Assembly (NCBI RefSeq): GCF_900112245.1
Contig: NZ_FOYX01000001.1
Coordinates: forward strand, 186,001-250,000
DNA length: 64,000 nt
Source of the DNA: Maribacter stanieri
GTDB taxonomy: Bacteria; Bacteroidota; Bacteroidia; Flavobacteriales; Flavobacteriaceae
Reading direction: 5' to 3'
Shown: positions 56,438 to 64,000 of the stretch, one piece after another
How the letters are laid out: every line of letters begins with the position of its first letter
Numbering within the stretch: the stretch's first letter is position 1
The notes under the pieces: generated by a model
What the model was told of the DNA's origin: nothing
What the model saw: only the letters and a program-made list of their open reading frames with translations
The model's database searches: none
Translations under genes and position numbers: made by a program

Positions 56438-58576
56438 CTAGTTCTTAACACTAGCCAGTTTACCTTGCTTAATATTATTCATTTTCAAATCTTCTAAGAC
56501 GTTTACTGCTTCTTCAACATAAACATCTTTTGCTAGAAATTTATGCCATCTGTTACGTTTTTCACGAAGTACAGAATCTTTAGTGAATAACTCTTCTTCA
56601 TAACCCAAAGATTGAAATGTAAGTTTAGAATCATAATCAGTCAATCTTTTAAAGTATTCTGACTGTTCCTTATCCTTATCCTTTTCTTCTTTATAAACCT
56701 CGAAGTTTAATGAAATTTCGGTTTCATCTTGTTCTGCCTTTAACCATTTTGCATTTTCTTCAATCAACTTAATCTGTTGACTAGAAGCCATTCTTTTCTT
56801 ACTGTCTGCAATGGTTTTTTCATAGTCAATATAACCATCCCAAGCTTTATAATCTGCAGGAGTAATCTTATCCCAACCTAATGGATTAGACTGATCTCTT
56901 TCTCCCAAATCAATATAACTATACCTGTCTGGCACAACAATATCACTCTTAACACCTTCTAACTGAGTAGAACCACCGTTAATTCTATAAAACTTCTGTG
57001 TAGTAATTTTTATAGCACCTAAATCTCCATGCTCATTACTACGTAGCATATTGTTTAAAGGAATTACGTTCTGTACGGTTCCTTTTCCAAAAGTCTGCTT
57101 ACTACCTATTACAATAGCTCTTTTATAATCTTGCATTGCAGCTGCTAAAATCTCTGAAGCAGACGCAGATAATTCGTTTACTAGAATAACCAAAGGACCG
57201 TCCCATTGAATTCTCTCATCTTTATCATCATAGACATCTTTGCCCTTATCTTTTGACTGTACTTGTACTATTGGACCGTCTTTAATAAACAAACCTGCCA
57301 TCTCAACAACAGTCTTTAAAGATCCACCTCCGTTATCACGTAAATCAAGAATAAGCCCTTCCATGCCTTCTTCCTTTAAACGCTCTACTTCTTTAGCAAC
57401 ATCGGTTGCGGCATTTCTTTCACTATAATCATTGAAATCAACATAAAATTTTGGAAGGTTTATAATCCCAAATTTCTCTTGGCCTTTTATAATATTGGCT
57501 GATTTAGCATAAGACTCTTCTAATTCAACAACATCTCTTGTTAAAGAGACAACATCTAAAGAACCATCTACTTTTCTAACGGTTAAGTCAACAATAGTAC
57601 CTTGAGCTCCTTTTATCAATTTAATAGCATCATCTAAACGCATACCAATAATATTGATCGGCTCTTCTCCATTCTGACCAACTTTAATAATTTCATCACC
57701 AACTTCTAATCGTTGATCTCTCCAAACTGGACCACCAGAAATAATCTCAACTATTTTTGCTCCTTCAGATTTTTTCTGAAGCTTTGCTCCAATTCCTTCA
57801 AATTTACCAGACATACTAGTATCAAACTTCTCTTTTTCTTCTGGTGCGAAGTAAAATGTATGCGGATCAAATTCATCTACAATTGTGTTGATATATTGTA
57901 CGAACCAATCTTTACGTTCTAAATCATCAACGAAATCAAAAAATTCATCTAAAGTCGTTTCAGTAGATTTTCTAGATTCTTCTTCTGCTTCTTCAAGAGA
58001 ATGTGCATTATGATCATGCTCATCTGTACTTTCTATTTCTTTGTTCTCCATATGGGAGATTTTAGAATCATAAGTTCCTAACGTCGCATATTTCAATTGT
58101 TTTCTCCAACGTTCTTTAAGCTCTTCTCTATCTGCAGCAAAAGGCTCTTCATCATATTTAATGCTAATGCTTTCGTTTTCCGAATAATCAAAAGGTGTTT
58201 CTAAAACTTCTTTATAAATATCCTTAGCATCGCCCATACGTTGCATCAACCTTTCATATACTATATTGAAGAAAGTGATATCCGTATTCTTAATTTCATC
58301 ATCAATCTGATATTTATACTTTTCAAACTCAGCAATATCAGACGCTACAAAATATCTTTTAGTAGGATCAATAACGTCAATAAAATCTTCAAAGACATGT
58401 ACAGAAAAATCATCATTAAGCACTTTAGGCTCATAATGTCCTTTTTCTAAAACATATGTAATTAAATCTAACAACAACTTATCCTTGTCGTCATTTTCAA
58501 AAGTTTTATTTGTAAAACTGCACGATGCTACTGTTGCGAGCATTAATAACAGTACGTAGGCTAAATTTCTTTTCAT
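56438..58576 (-). CDS. C-terminal-processing (Tsp/Prc-type) S41 peptidase, lipoprotein
   Basis: A 712-residue protein from the ATG at 58576; the longer frame starts with TTG. The N-terminus has a lipobox (ATVASCSF, about Cys20). A helical N-terminal domain (about 20-235), a PDZ domain (about 240-325) and the S41 catalytic domain follow. Catalytic Ser is in ELSASASE and Lys in QTFGKGTVQ. A long C-terminal helical domain (about 560-712) is as in E. coli Prc. It cuts periplasmic proteins near their C-termini. Monocistronic. Confidence 0.93.
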   Translation of the reverse strand: MKRNLAYVLLLMLATVASCSFTNKTFENDDKDKLLLDLITYVLEKGHYEPKVLNDDFSVHVFEDFIDVIDPTKRYFVASDIAEFEKYKYQIDDEIKNTDITFFNIVYERLMQRMGDAKDIYKEVLETPFDYSENESISIKYDEEPFAADREELKERWRKQLKYATLGTYDSKISHMENKEIESTDEHDHNAHSLEEAEEESRKSTETTLDEFFDFVDDLERKDWFVQYINTIVDEFDPHTFYFAPEEKEKFDTSMSGKFEGIGAKLQKKSEGAKIVEIISGGPVWRDQRLEVGDEIIKVGQNGEEPINIIGMRLDDAIKLIKGAQGTIVDLTVRKVDGSLDVVSLTRDVVELEESYAKSANIIKGQEKFGIINLPKFYVDFNDYSERNAATDVAKEVERLKEEGMEGLILDLRDNGGGSLKTVVEMAGLFIKDGPIVQVQSKDKGKDVYDDKDERIQWDGPLVILVNELSASASEILAAAMQDYKRAIVIGSKQTFGKGTVQNVIPLNNMLRSNEHGDLGAIKITTQKFYRINGGSTQLEGVKSDIVVPDRYSYIDLGERDQSNPLGWDKITPADYKAWDGYIDYEKTIADSKKRMASSQQIKLIEENAKWLKAEQDETEISLNFEVYKEEKDKDKEQSEYFKRLTDYDSKLTFQSLGYEEELFTKDSVLREKRNRWHKFLAKDVYVEEAVNVLEDLKMNNIKQGKLASVKN

Positions 58577-58766
58577 AAAATTATCTTTTACTTTCCTTTT
58601 CAATATCTCCGAATTTGAGGGTTATTAGCGACAGCAATAGCCACTTAAACCCCTAAGGTAAAGAAAAAACCATGCCATTTATTGTGCTTAGAATTAATTT
58701 TTTGTTAAACGGCATTTCGGGCTTATCATATTTAAAAACGTATTTTTACTACAGAAAGTATGTGTT

Positions 58767-59540
58767 ATGGAAAAACCATTAATCTTAGTAACAAATGACG
58801 ACGGCATTACTGCGCCAGGGTTACGAATGCTAATTTCTATTATGAAAAAAATAGGCGACGTGGTCGTGGTGGCCCCAGATAGTCCGCAATCTGGTATGGG
58901 ACATGCCATTACTCTAGATACAGCCCTCTTTTCTAAGAAAATGAAGATTGACCTTGACAGCGATAATATTGATGAATATAGCTGTAGTGGAACACCGGCA
59001 GATTGTGTGAAATTAGCACTTCAAGAACTATTGCCAAGAAGACCAGACATTTGTGTTAGCGGCATAAACCACGGATCTAACTCTTCTATAAATGTAATTT
59101 ATTCCGGCACCATGAGTGCTGCGGTTGAAGCAGGTATTGAAGGTATTCCCGCAATAGGTTTTTCTTTATGCGATTACAATTGGGAGGCAGATTTTACGCA
59201 GGCACAAGACTATATTTACACTATAGTTACCCAAGCTTTGGAAAACGGTATTCCTAAAGGGACCGTATTAAACGTAAACATCCCTAAGCTTCTTAAAAAG
59301 GAAATTAAGGGTATTAAAGTTTGTAGACAAGCAAAGGCAAACTGGAAAGAAAAGTTTGATAAACGCACCAACCCAATGGGCAAAGATTATTACTGGCTTA
59401 CAGGTGAATTTGAGTTATTGGACAAAGGTGAAGATACCGATGAATGGGCGTTAGCCAACGGGTATATATCAGTAGTACCAACTCAATTCGATTTAACCGC
59501 ACATCACGTAATTCAGGAACTAAATACGTGGGACTTTTAA
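58767..59540 (+). CDS. surE: 5'/3'-nucleotidase SurE
   Basis: A 257-residue metal-dependent nucleotidase of survival. Metal-binding LVTNDDGITAPGL (7-19), GMGHAITLD, SCSGTPADCVKLAL and SGINHGSNSSINVIYSGTMSAAVEA are the family signatures. It dephosphorylates nucleoside monophosphates under stress. It lies upstream of a small membrane protein and lpxB, and may share their mRNA (45-base gap). Confidence 0.97.
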   Translation: MEKPLILVTNDDGITAPGLRMLISIMKKIGDVVVVAPDSPQSGMGHAITLDTALFSKKMKIDLDSDNIDEYSCSGTPADCVKLALQELLPRRPDICVSGINHGSNSSINVIYSGTMSAAVEAGIEGIPAIGFSLCDYNWEADFTQAQDYIYTIVTQALENGIPKGTVLNVNIPKLLKKEIKGIKVCRQAKANWKEKFDKRTNPMGKDYYWLTGEFELLDKGEDTDEWALANGYISVVPTQFDLTAHHVIQELNTWDF

Positions 59541-59585
59541 TAAAACACATTCATAGATTACAATAATTACGCATAAAAAATTTAA

Positions 59586-59870
59586 ATGAATACCAAAAAA
59601 GAAATCCTCATCGGTTTTATAGTAGGCATTATCGCCAATGCTATTGGCACTTTGCTATATATTCTTATATTCTCAGAATTAAGTATTGCTGAAACTTACA
59701 AAGCTGCTGTAGCACAAGAACATGTTGGCAGTCTTTTAGCCTTAGGCGCTATTCTAAACCTCATTGCTTTTTTCGGTTTCCTGAAAATTAAGAGAGACCA
59801 TAGGGCAAAGGGTGTTTTAATTGCTACCATCTTAACCGCATTTGTAATACTTTACTACAAAGTCTTTTAA
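59586..59870 (+). CDS. Small membrane protein between surE and lpxB
   Basis: A 94-residue protein with three membrane segments (about 7-29, 45-64 and 72-92). No motif is recognised. Its stop is separated from the lpxB start by one base, so translation is probably coupled. Placement suggests a membrane role near lipid A synthesis, but this is a guess. Confidence 0.72.
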   Translation: MNTKKEILIGFIVGIIANAIGTLLYILIFSELSIAETYKAAVAQEHVGSLLALGAILNLIAFFGFLKIKRDHRAKGVLIATILTAFVILYYKVF

Positions 59871-59871
59871 A

Positions 59872-60993
59872 ATGAAATACTATATAATTGCGGGCGAAGC
59901 ATCTGGCGATCTTCATGGGTCTAATTTAATTAAGGCGCTGAAGAAACAAGATGAACATGCCAATATTAGATGTTGGGGCGGTGATTTAATGGAACAAGCT
60001 GGCGGCACCTTAGCAAAACATTACAAAGAGTTAGCTTTCATGGGATTTTTAGAAGTTATTTTAAACCTAAATTCCATTTTTAAAAACATTAAATTTTGCA
60101 AACAAGATATAGCTGCATTCAAACCTGATGCAATTATATTTATAGATTATTCCGGATTTAACTTACGTATTGCAAAGTGGGCGAAGGAACATAATTTCCA
60201 AACTAATTATTATATCTCCCCTCAAATATGGGCTTCTAGAGAAGGTAGAATAGAAAAAATTAAAGCGACGGTCGACCACATGTATGTGATTTTACCATTT
60301 GAGAAAGAGTTCTACGAAAAGAAACATAATTACCCAGTCAATTTTGTTGGTCACCCATTATTAGATGCAATTGCAAATAGACCGGAATTAATTGAACATT
60401 CTTTTAGGACCGCCAATGGACTGGATTCTAATAAACCAATAATTGCACTATTACCAGGCAGTCGTAAACAAGAGGTGCAAAAAATGCTTACCCTAATGCT
60501 TTCGTTGACTGAAGGTTTTAATGATTATGAATTTGTTATTGCCGGCGCTCCTAGTTTAGACAAAGAGTTCTACGCTACATTTCTAAATGATGCCAATGTA
60601 AAATTCATTCAGAATAAAACATACGATCTGCTCACTATTTCAACTGCCGCATTAGTTACTAGTGGTACGGCAACTTTAGAAACAGCTCTTTTTAAAGTAC
60701 CACAGGTTGTTTGCTATAAGGCAAATTGGATTTCTTATCAAATTGCAAAGCGAATCATCACTTTAGAATATATCTCTTTAGTGAACCTAATAATGCAGAA
60801 AGAAGTAGTTAAGGAACTAATTCAGGATGATTTTACAAAACAGAATTTAAAGAAAGAACTGAACTTAATTTTAAAAGGAGAAGCAAGAGCCAAACAACTA
60901 AATGCCTATGAGGAGCTTATTGCCAAATTAGGAGGTTCTGGCGCAAGCTCAAAAGCTGCTTCGTTAATCATTAAAAATGCCAAAACTTCTTAG
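59872..60993 (+). CDS. lpxB: Lipid-A-disaccharide synthase LpxB
   Basis: A 373-residue glycosyltransferase of family GT19. It opens IIAGEASGDLHGS, contains SPQIWASREGRIEKIK, LPFEKEFYEK, LLPGSRKQEV and GTATLETAL, and ends with a helical C-terminal lobe (EYISLVNLIMQKEVVKELIQ). It joins UDP-diacylglucosamine and lipid X to form the tetraacyl disaccharide. Confidence 0.96.
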   Translation: MKYYIIAGEASGDLHGSNLIKALKKQDEHANIRCWGGDLMEQAGGTLAKHYKELAFMGFLEVILNLNSIFKNIKFCKQDIAAFKPDAIIFIDYSGFNLRIAKWAKEHNFQTNYYISPQIWASREGRIEKIKATVDHMYVILPFEKEFYEKKHNYPVNFVGHPLLDAIANRPELIEHSFRTANGLDSNKPIIALLPGSRKQEVQKMLTLMLSLTEGFNDYEFVIAGAPSLDKEFYATFLNDANVKFIQNKTYDLLTISTAALVTSGTATLETALFKVPQVVCYKANWISYQIAKRIITLEYISLVNLIMQKEVVKELIQDDFTKQNLKKELNLILKGEARAKQLNAYEELIAKLGGSGASSKAASLIIKNAKTS

Positions 60994-61020
60994 GTTTAAT
61001 TATTTTAAAAAATAATTATA

Positions 61021-61028
61021 TAATTTTG
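61021..61028 (+). promoter_or_regulatory. Possible -7 box (TAATTTTG) of the NlpC/P60 gene
   Basis: A full TAnnTTTG match 34 bases before the ATG at 61063, with no clear TTG upstream. Confidence 0.35.
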
Positions 61029-61062
61029 AGGTTATACGTACTAAAAGGTACACTCTGTTTTT

Positions 61063-61626
61063 ATGCGCATACTACCATATTTTATTGTTATTTGTTTTTT
61101 AGCCAGTTGTGGCGTTAAAAAAAATAGTACTTCTGATAAGGAGCGAAAAATTTCTGTTGCAGCTGCCAATAATGAACGGACAGGTAATACAACAGTAACA
61201 ACCAGAACAGAAGAACGAACTGTCAACACCTCATTTACAAATACCAAGGCAGACGAAATAATCAATACAGCACTTTCATTTTCTGGCACTAGATATAAGT
61301 TTGGTGGTACCACAAAAAAAGGAATGGATTGTTCTGGTTTGCTTTATGTTTCCTTTGGCGAGCATGATGTTCAACTACCAAGAACTTCTTTTCACATGGC
61401 AGAAGAAGGGCATCGCGTTACGGTTAAAAATGTAGAAAAAGGTGATTTATTGTTTTTCAAAACTAGCAGAGGTTCTAAACGTATTAACCATGTAGGTATG
61501 GTTGTAGGTACCGATAATGACGAAATAACTTTTATTCACGCATCAACATCTCGAGGTGTTACCGTATCATCTTTAAGAGACGGCTTTTGGAACCAAGCAT
61601 TTGTAAAGGCTACAAGAATTTTATAA
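61063..61626 (+). CDS. NlpC/P60-family peptidoglycan hydrolase lipoprotein
   Basis: A 187-residue lipoprotein with lipobox FLASCGVKK (Cys16). A short linker leads to an NlpC/P60 (C40) domain: catalytic Cys in MDCSGLLYVSF, His in INHVGMVVG, third residue His in FIHASTSRG. These are cell-wall endopeptidases that cut gamma-D-Glu-diaminopimelate bonds. It is followed one base later by comEC. Confidence 0.93.
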   Translation: MRILPYFIVICFLASCGVKKNSTSDKERKISVAAANNERTGNTTVTTRTEERTVNTSFTNTKADEIINTALSFSGTRYKFGGTTKKGMDCSGLLYVSFGEHDVQLPRTSFHMAEEGHRVTVKNVEKGDLLFFKTSRGSKRINHVGMVVGTDNDEITFIHASTSRGVTVSSLRDGFWNQAFVKATRIL

Positions 61627-61627
61627 C

Positions 61628-63640
61628 ATGAAACTCTTAGCGTTTATTCCTATCAGATTAACGCTATTACTAATTGTTGGAATTTTAATAGGTCATTACT
61701 TTTCGTTCAACCCTACACATCTCCTCTTTACAACTCTTTTTCTTTTTGTTCTTCTTGCTAGTATTTTCGTTTTTGAAAAGAACACGAAATCTATCCTTTT
61801 CGGAGCAATTGCTACGCTATCGTTTATACTCCTTGGCATCTACAGTTATACTGCTGCTCAACCTATAAATAACCCTAGCCACTATAGCAAATACACACAA
61901 GCAAAAGATGCGCTTTGGGGTTTAAAAATAAAAGAAATACTAAAACCAAATCAATTCTCTAATCGGTATTTTGCAACGGTTGAAGGTATTGATGACAAGA
62001 AATTTAGTGGCAACCTATTAATTACTATACCAAGAGACTCTACTTATCAAACCTTGAATGTTGATGATGAATTGTTAACCTATGCTGATATTCAATCTAT
62101 TCCCAATCCTTTAAATCCACATCAATTTAATTACAAAAAATACTTAGAAAATCTTGGGATTTATCATCGTATGAACATTACCCCTGGTACATTTGTGAAA
62201 ATAAAAAACTCGCGTGCAACCCTAATAGGCACTGCTGCCAAGGCACGTAATTATATTATTAAAAAACTTGATCAAGAAAATTTCGGAGCAGATGAATTAA
62301 GTGTTATTCAGGCTTTGCTACTAGGTCAACGTTCAGACATCTCAGAAGAGACTTATACGAACTACCAAAAAGCCGGCGCCGTTCATATTTTAGCTGTATC
62401 GGGCTTACATATCGGTATTCTACTATTACTAATTCAGTTTTTACTAAGTCCACTACAATATTTCCCTAAAGGCAGAACTATTACCCTAATCCTATCTGTT
62501 CTTTTGTTGTGGACATTTGCATTTATTGCAGGACTGTCTGCAAGTATTATACGTGCTACTACAATGTTTACTTTCGTAGCCTATGCCCTCTATTTAAATA
62601 GACCTAGCAATACATTTAACATTCTTGCACTTTCCATATTGTTCATTCTTCTATTCATTAATCCTAATTTGTTATTTCAAGTGGGATTTCAAATGAGCTA
62701 CGCTGCCGTATTTGCCATTTTATGGATATTTCCTTTGCTAAAAAAATTATGGTTTCCGAAGAACAAAATCATAAGATACTTCTGGCAGTTGCTGTGTGTT
62801 AGTGTTGCTGCTCAATTAGGTGTTTTACCTATTAGTTTATATTATTTTCATCAATTTCCGGGATTGTTCTTTATTTCGAACTTAGTAATCATACCTGCAT
62901 TGGGAGTTATTCTAGGTATGGGCATTTTAGTAATATTCTTGACCTTGCTAAATTGGCTACCTTCTCAATTAGTATGGTTTTACAATGAAGTTATCGGTCT
63001 TATGAATAGCCTTATCGCATGGGTCGCTAAACAAGAAAACTTTATTTTCAGTGCAATCTCTTTTGATTTCATTCAGCTAGTTCTAGCTATTCTAGTTCTT
63101 GTTATGGGCATTGAACTTTGTACAAAATTCACCTATAAACGAATAATTTTCTTCTTAATAAGCATCTTGTGTTTTCAAGGCTGGACGGTGTATCGAAATT
63201 TTGAGTCTAATAAAAAGTCGGAAATATTAGTTCTACATCAAACAAGAAAAAGTATTATTATAAATAGAAATGGAAATAATTTATCCATCATCACCAACAA
63301 AAATAATACGCCAGATTATTTAATATCTGATTACAAAACTGCAGAACGAATAGATAATGTAAAATTTGATTCGTTAAACAATAGTTATACTTTTCTAGAC
63401 AAATCGCTATTGATTATTGATAGTACAGGAATTTATCGGAAATCAACATCTAACAGAATACTTCTAACACAATCCCCTAAAATTAATTTAGACAGACTTA
63501 TTGATAGTTTGATGCCAAATGAAATTATTGCAGATGGTAGTAATTACAAAAGCTATGTTAACCGTTGGAAAGCGACTTGTATAAAAAACAAAATCCCTTT
63601 TCACTATACTGGCGAAAAGGGATATTATAATTTTGAATAA
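61628..63640 (+). CDS. ComEC/Rec2-family DNA-uptake channel protein
   Basis: A 670-residue integral membrane protein. The N-terminal OB-like domain (about 60-200), the Competence core (QKAGAVHILAVSGLHIGILLLLI, FIAGLSASIIRATTMF, FQVGFQMSYAAVFAIL) and about ten membrane helices are present. The C-terminal beta-lactamase-like domain seen in full-length ComEC is reduced to about 150 residues with no metal motif. ComEC imports single-stranded DNA in competent bacteria. No other competence gene lies here. A hairpin overlaps the 3' end of the gene (63593-63623). Confidence 0.93.
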   Translation: MKLLAFIPIRLTLLLIVGILIGHYFSFNPTHLLFTTLFLFVLLASIFVFEKNTKSILFGAIATLSFILLGIYSYTAAQPINNPSHYSKYTQAKDALWGLKIKEILKPNQFSNRYFATVEGIDDKKFSGNLLITIPRDSTYQTLNVDDELLTYADIQSIPNPLNPHQFNYKKYLENLGIYHRMNITPGTFVKIKNSRATLIGTAAKARNYIIKKLDQENFGADELSVIQALLLGQRSDISEETYTNYQKAGAVHILAVSGLHIGILLLLIQFLLSPLQYFPKGRTITLILSVLLLWTFAFIAGLSASIIRATTMFTFVAYALYLNRPSNTFNILALSILFILLFINPNLLFQVGFQMSYAAVFAILWIFPLLKKLWFPKNKIIRYFWQLLCVSVAAQLGVLPISLYYFHQFPGLFFISNLVIIPALGVILGMGILVIFLTLLNWLPSQLVWFYNEVIGLMNSLIAWVAKQENFIFSAISFDFIQLVLAILVLVMGIELCTKFTYKRIIFFLISILCFQGWTVYRNFESNKKSEILVLHQTRKSIIINRNGNNLSIITNKNNTPDYLISDYKTAERIDNVKFDSLNNSYTFLDKSLLIIDSTGIYRKSTSNRILLTQSPKINLDRLIDSLMPNEIIADGSNYKSYVNRWKATCIKNKIPFHYTGEKGYYNFE

Positions 63641-63646
63641 ATTAAA

Positions 63647-64000
63647 TTAATGAACTTTACCCATTAATCTTTTTATTAGAGGAGATGCCAAAAGAACAAT
63701 TGCTCCAGCACCTATAGCGTATTTAGCTATTAGCATAAACCCATCTGTATATACAGTTAGCGTTTCAAAACCACCTACGTTTTTATCTGTACTTTCAATT
63801 GCAAGTTGCTTACCAATAAAGCCTACTATCTGAAAAGCAAATGCTGATGATAAAAACCAAACACCCATTATAAAAGCAATTAAACGCAATGGTGCTAAAT
63901 CTGTCATTTTAGATAAGCCTACAGGAGACATAAACAACTCTCCTACAGACAATAAGAAATACATCAATAATAAATATGTGAATGGAACAAAGCCACTTTC
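63647..64000 (-). CDS. POT/PTR-family peptide transporter, C-terminal part
   Basis: The frame ends at 63647 and stays open to the right edge, so this is the last 117 residues of a longer gene. FVPFTYLLLMYFLLSVGELFMSPVGLS is the POT (proton-coupled oligopeptide transporter) signature region near the end, and three membrane helices follow. It imports di- and tripeptides with protons. Convergent with comEC, six bases between stops. Confidence 0.9.
   Translation of the reverse strand, partial: ESGFVPFTYLLLMYFLLSVGELFMSPVGLSKMTDLAPLRLIAFIMGVWFLSSAFAFQIVGFIGKQLAIESTDKNVGGFETLTVYTDGFMLIAKYAIGAGAIVLLASPLIKRLMGKVH

Overview
The window is AT-rich chromosomal DNA of a Bacteroidota bacterium, most likely family Flavobacteriaceae. 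The evidence is a complete gldK-gldL-gldM-gldN locus (gliding motility / type IX secretion), the gene run miaB - sigma-54 activator - lptE - secG - groES - groEL, promoters of the TTG / TAnnTTTG type, and few recognisable Shine-Dalgarno sequences. A marine genus of the Maribacter/Zobellia kind is a guess. No rRNA, tRNA, CRISPR array, insertion sequence or prophage was seen; this is mostly core genome with accessory islands.

Layout. 1-1.2 kb: a LytS/LytTR-type two-component pair, with the regulator cut by the window edge. 1.3-6.6 kb: small and poorly characterised genes, a GH113-like protein with a large N-terminal extension, a DUF2807 protein and a CPXCG protein. 6.6-12.4 kb: an RND efflux operon (adaptor, pump, TolC) preceded by direct repeats spaced 21 bp. 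12.9-14.8 kb: two tandem plant-type leucine-rich-repeat proteins. 15-18.5 kb: an ABC-F protein, a DUF983 protein and a FAD oxidoreductase. 18.5-27.1 kb: gldN-M-L-K, an arginase-fold protein that has lost half of its metal ligands, and topA. 27.3-29.4 kb: an LVIVD-repeat lipoprotein and a membrane protein. 29.5-36.5 kb (+ strand): miaB to groEL. 36.6-36.7 kb: a 32-residue lysine/alanine/proline-rich protein gene. 36.9-44.8 kb (- strand): a seven-gene copper/heavy-metal operon. 45-46.7 kb: an unknown lipoprotein and a GAF-domain methionine-sulfoxide-reductase-like protein. 46.8-53.9 kb: purH, then the rod-shape operon mreB-mreC-mreD-mrdA-rodA. 54-56.4 kb: a secreted nuclease, msrB-msrA and a DoxX-like protein. 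56.4-63.6 kb: a Tsp-type protease, surE, a small membrane protein, lpxB, an NlpC/P60 lipoprotein and comEC. The end of a POT-family peptide transporter lies at the right edge.

How the genes work together. GldK-N form the trans-envelope motor and ring of the type IX secretion system. The Mre/PBP2/RodA set makes the lateral wall. LptE, LpxB and SecG serve envelope biogenesis. The metal operon supplies an outer-membrane receptor, an outer-membrane barrel-like protein, two secreted heavy-metal-associated proteins, an NHL-like lipoprotein, a CopA-type ATPase and a small cysteine protein. Four of these seven proteins carry adjacent Cys-Cys pairs, and a perfect 8+8 bp palindrome lies just upstream of the first gene. 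This operon is the best candidate here for a poorly described system. The next most interesting observations are the degenerate arginase beside gldK, the 21-bp-period repeats matching a LytTR-type site, and the tiny basic protein gene.
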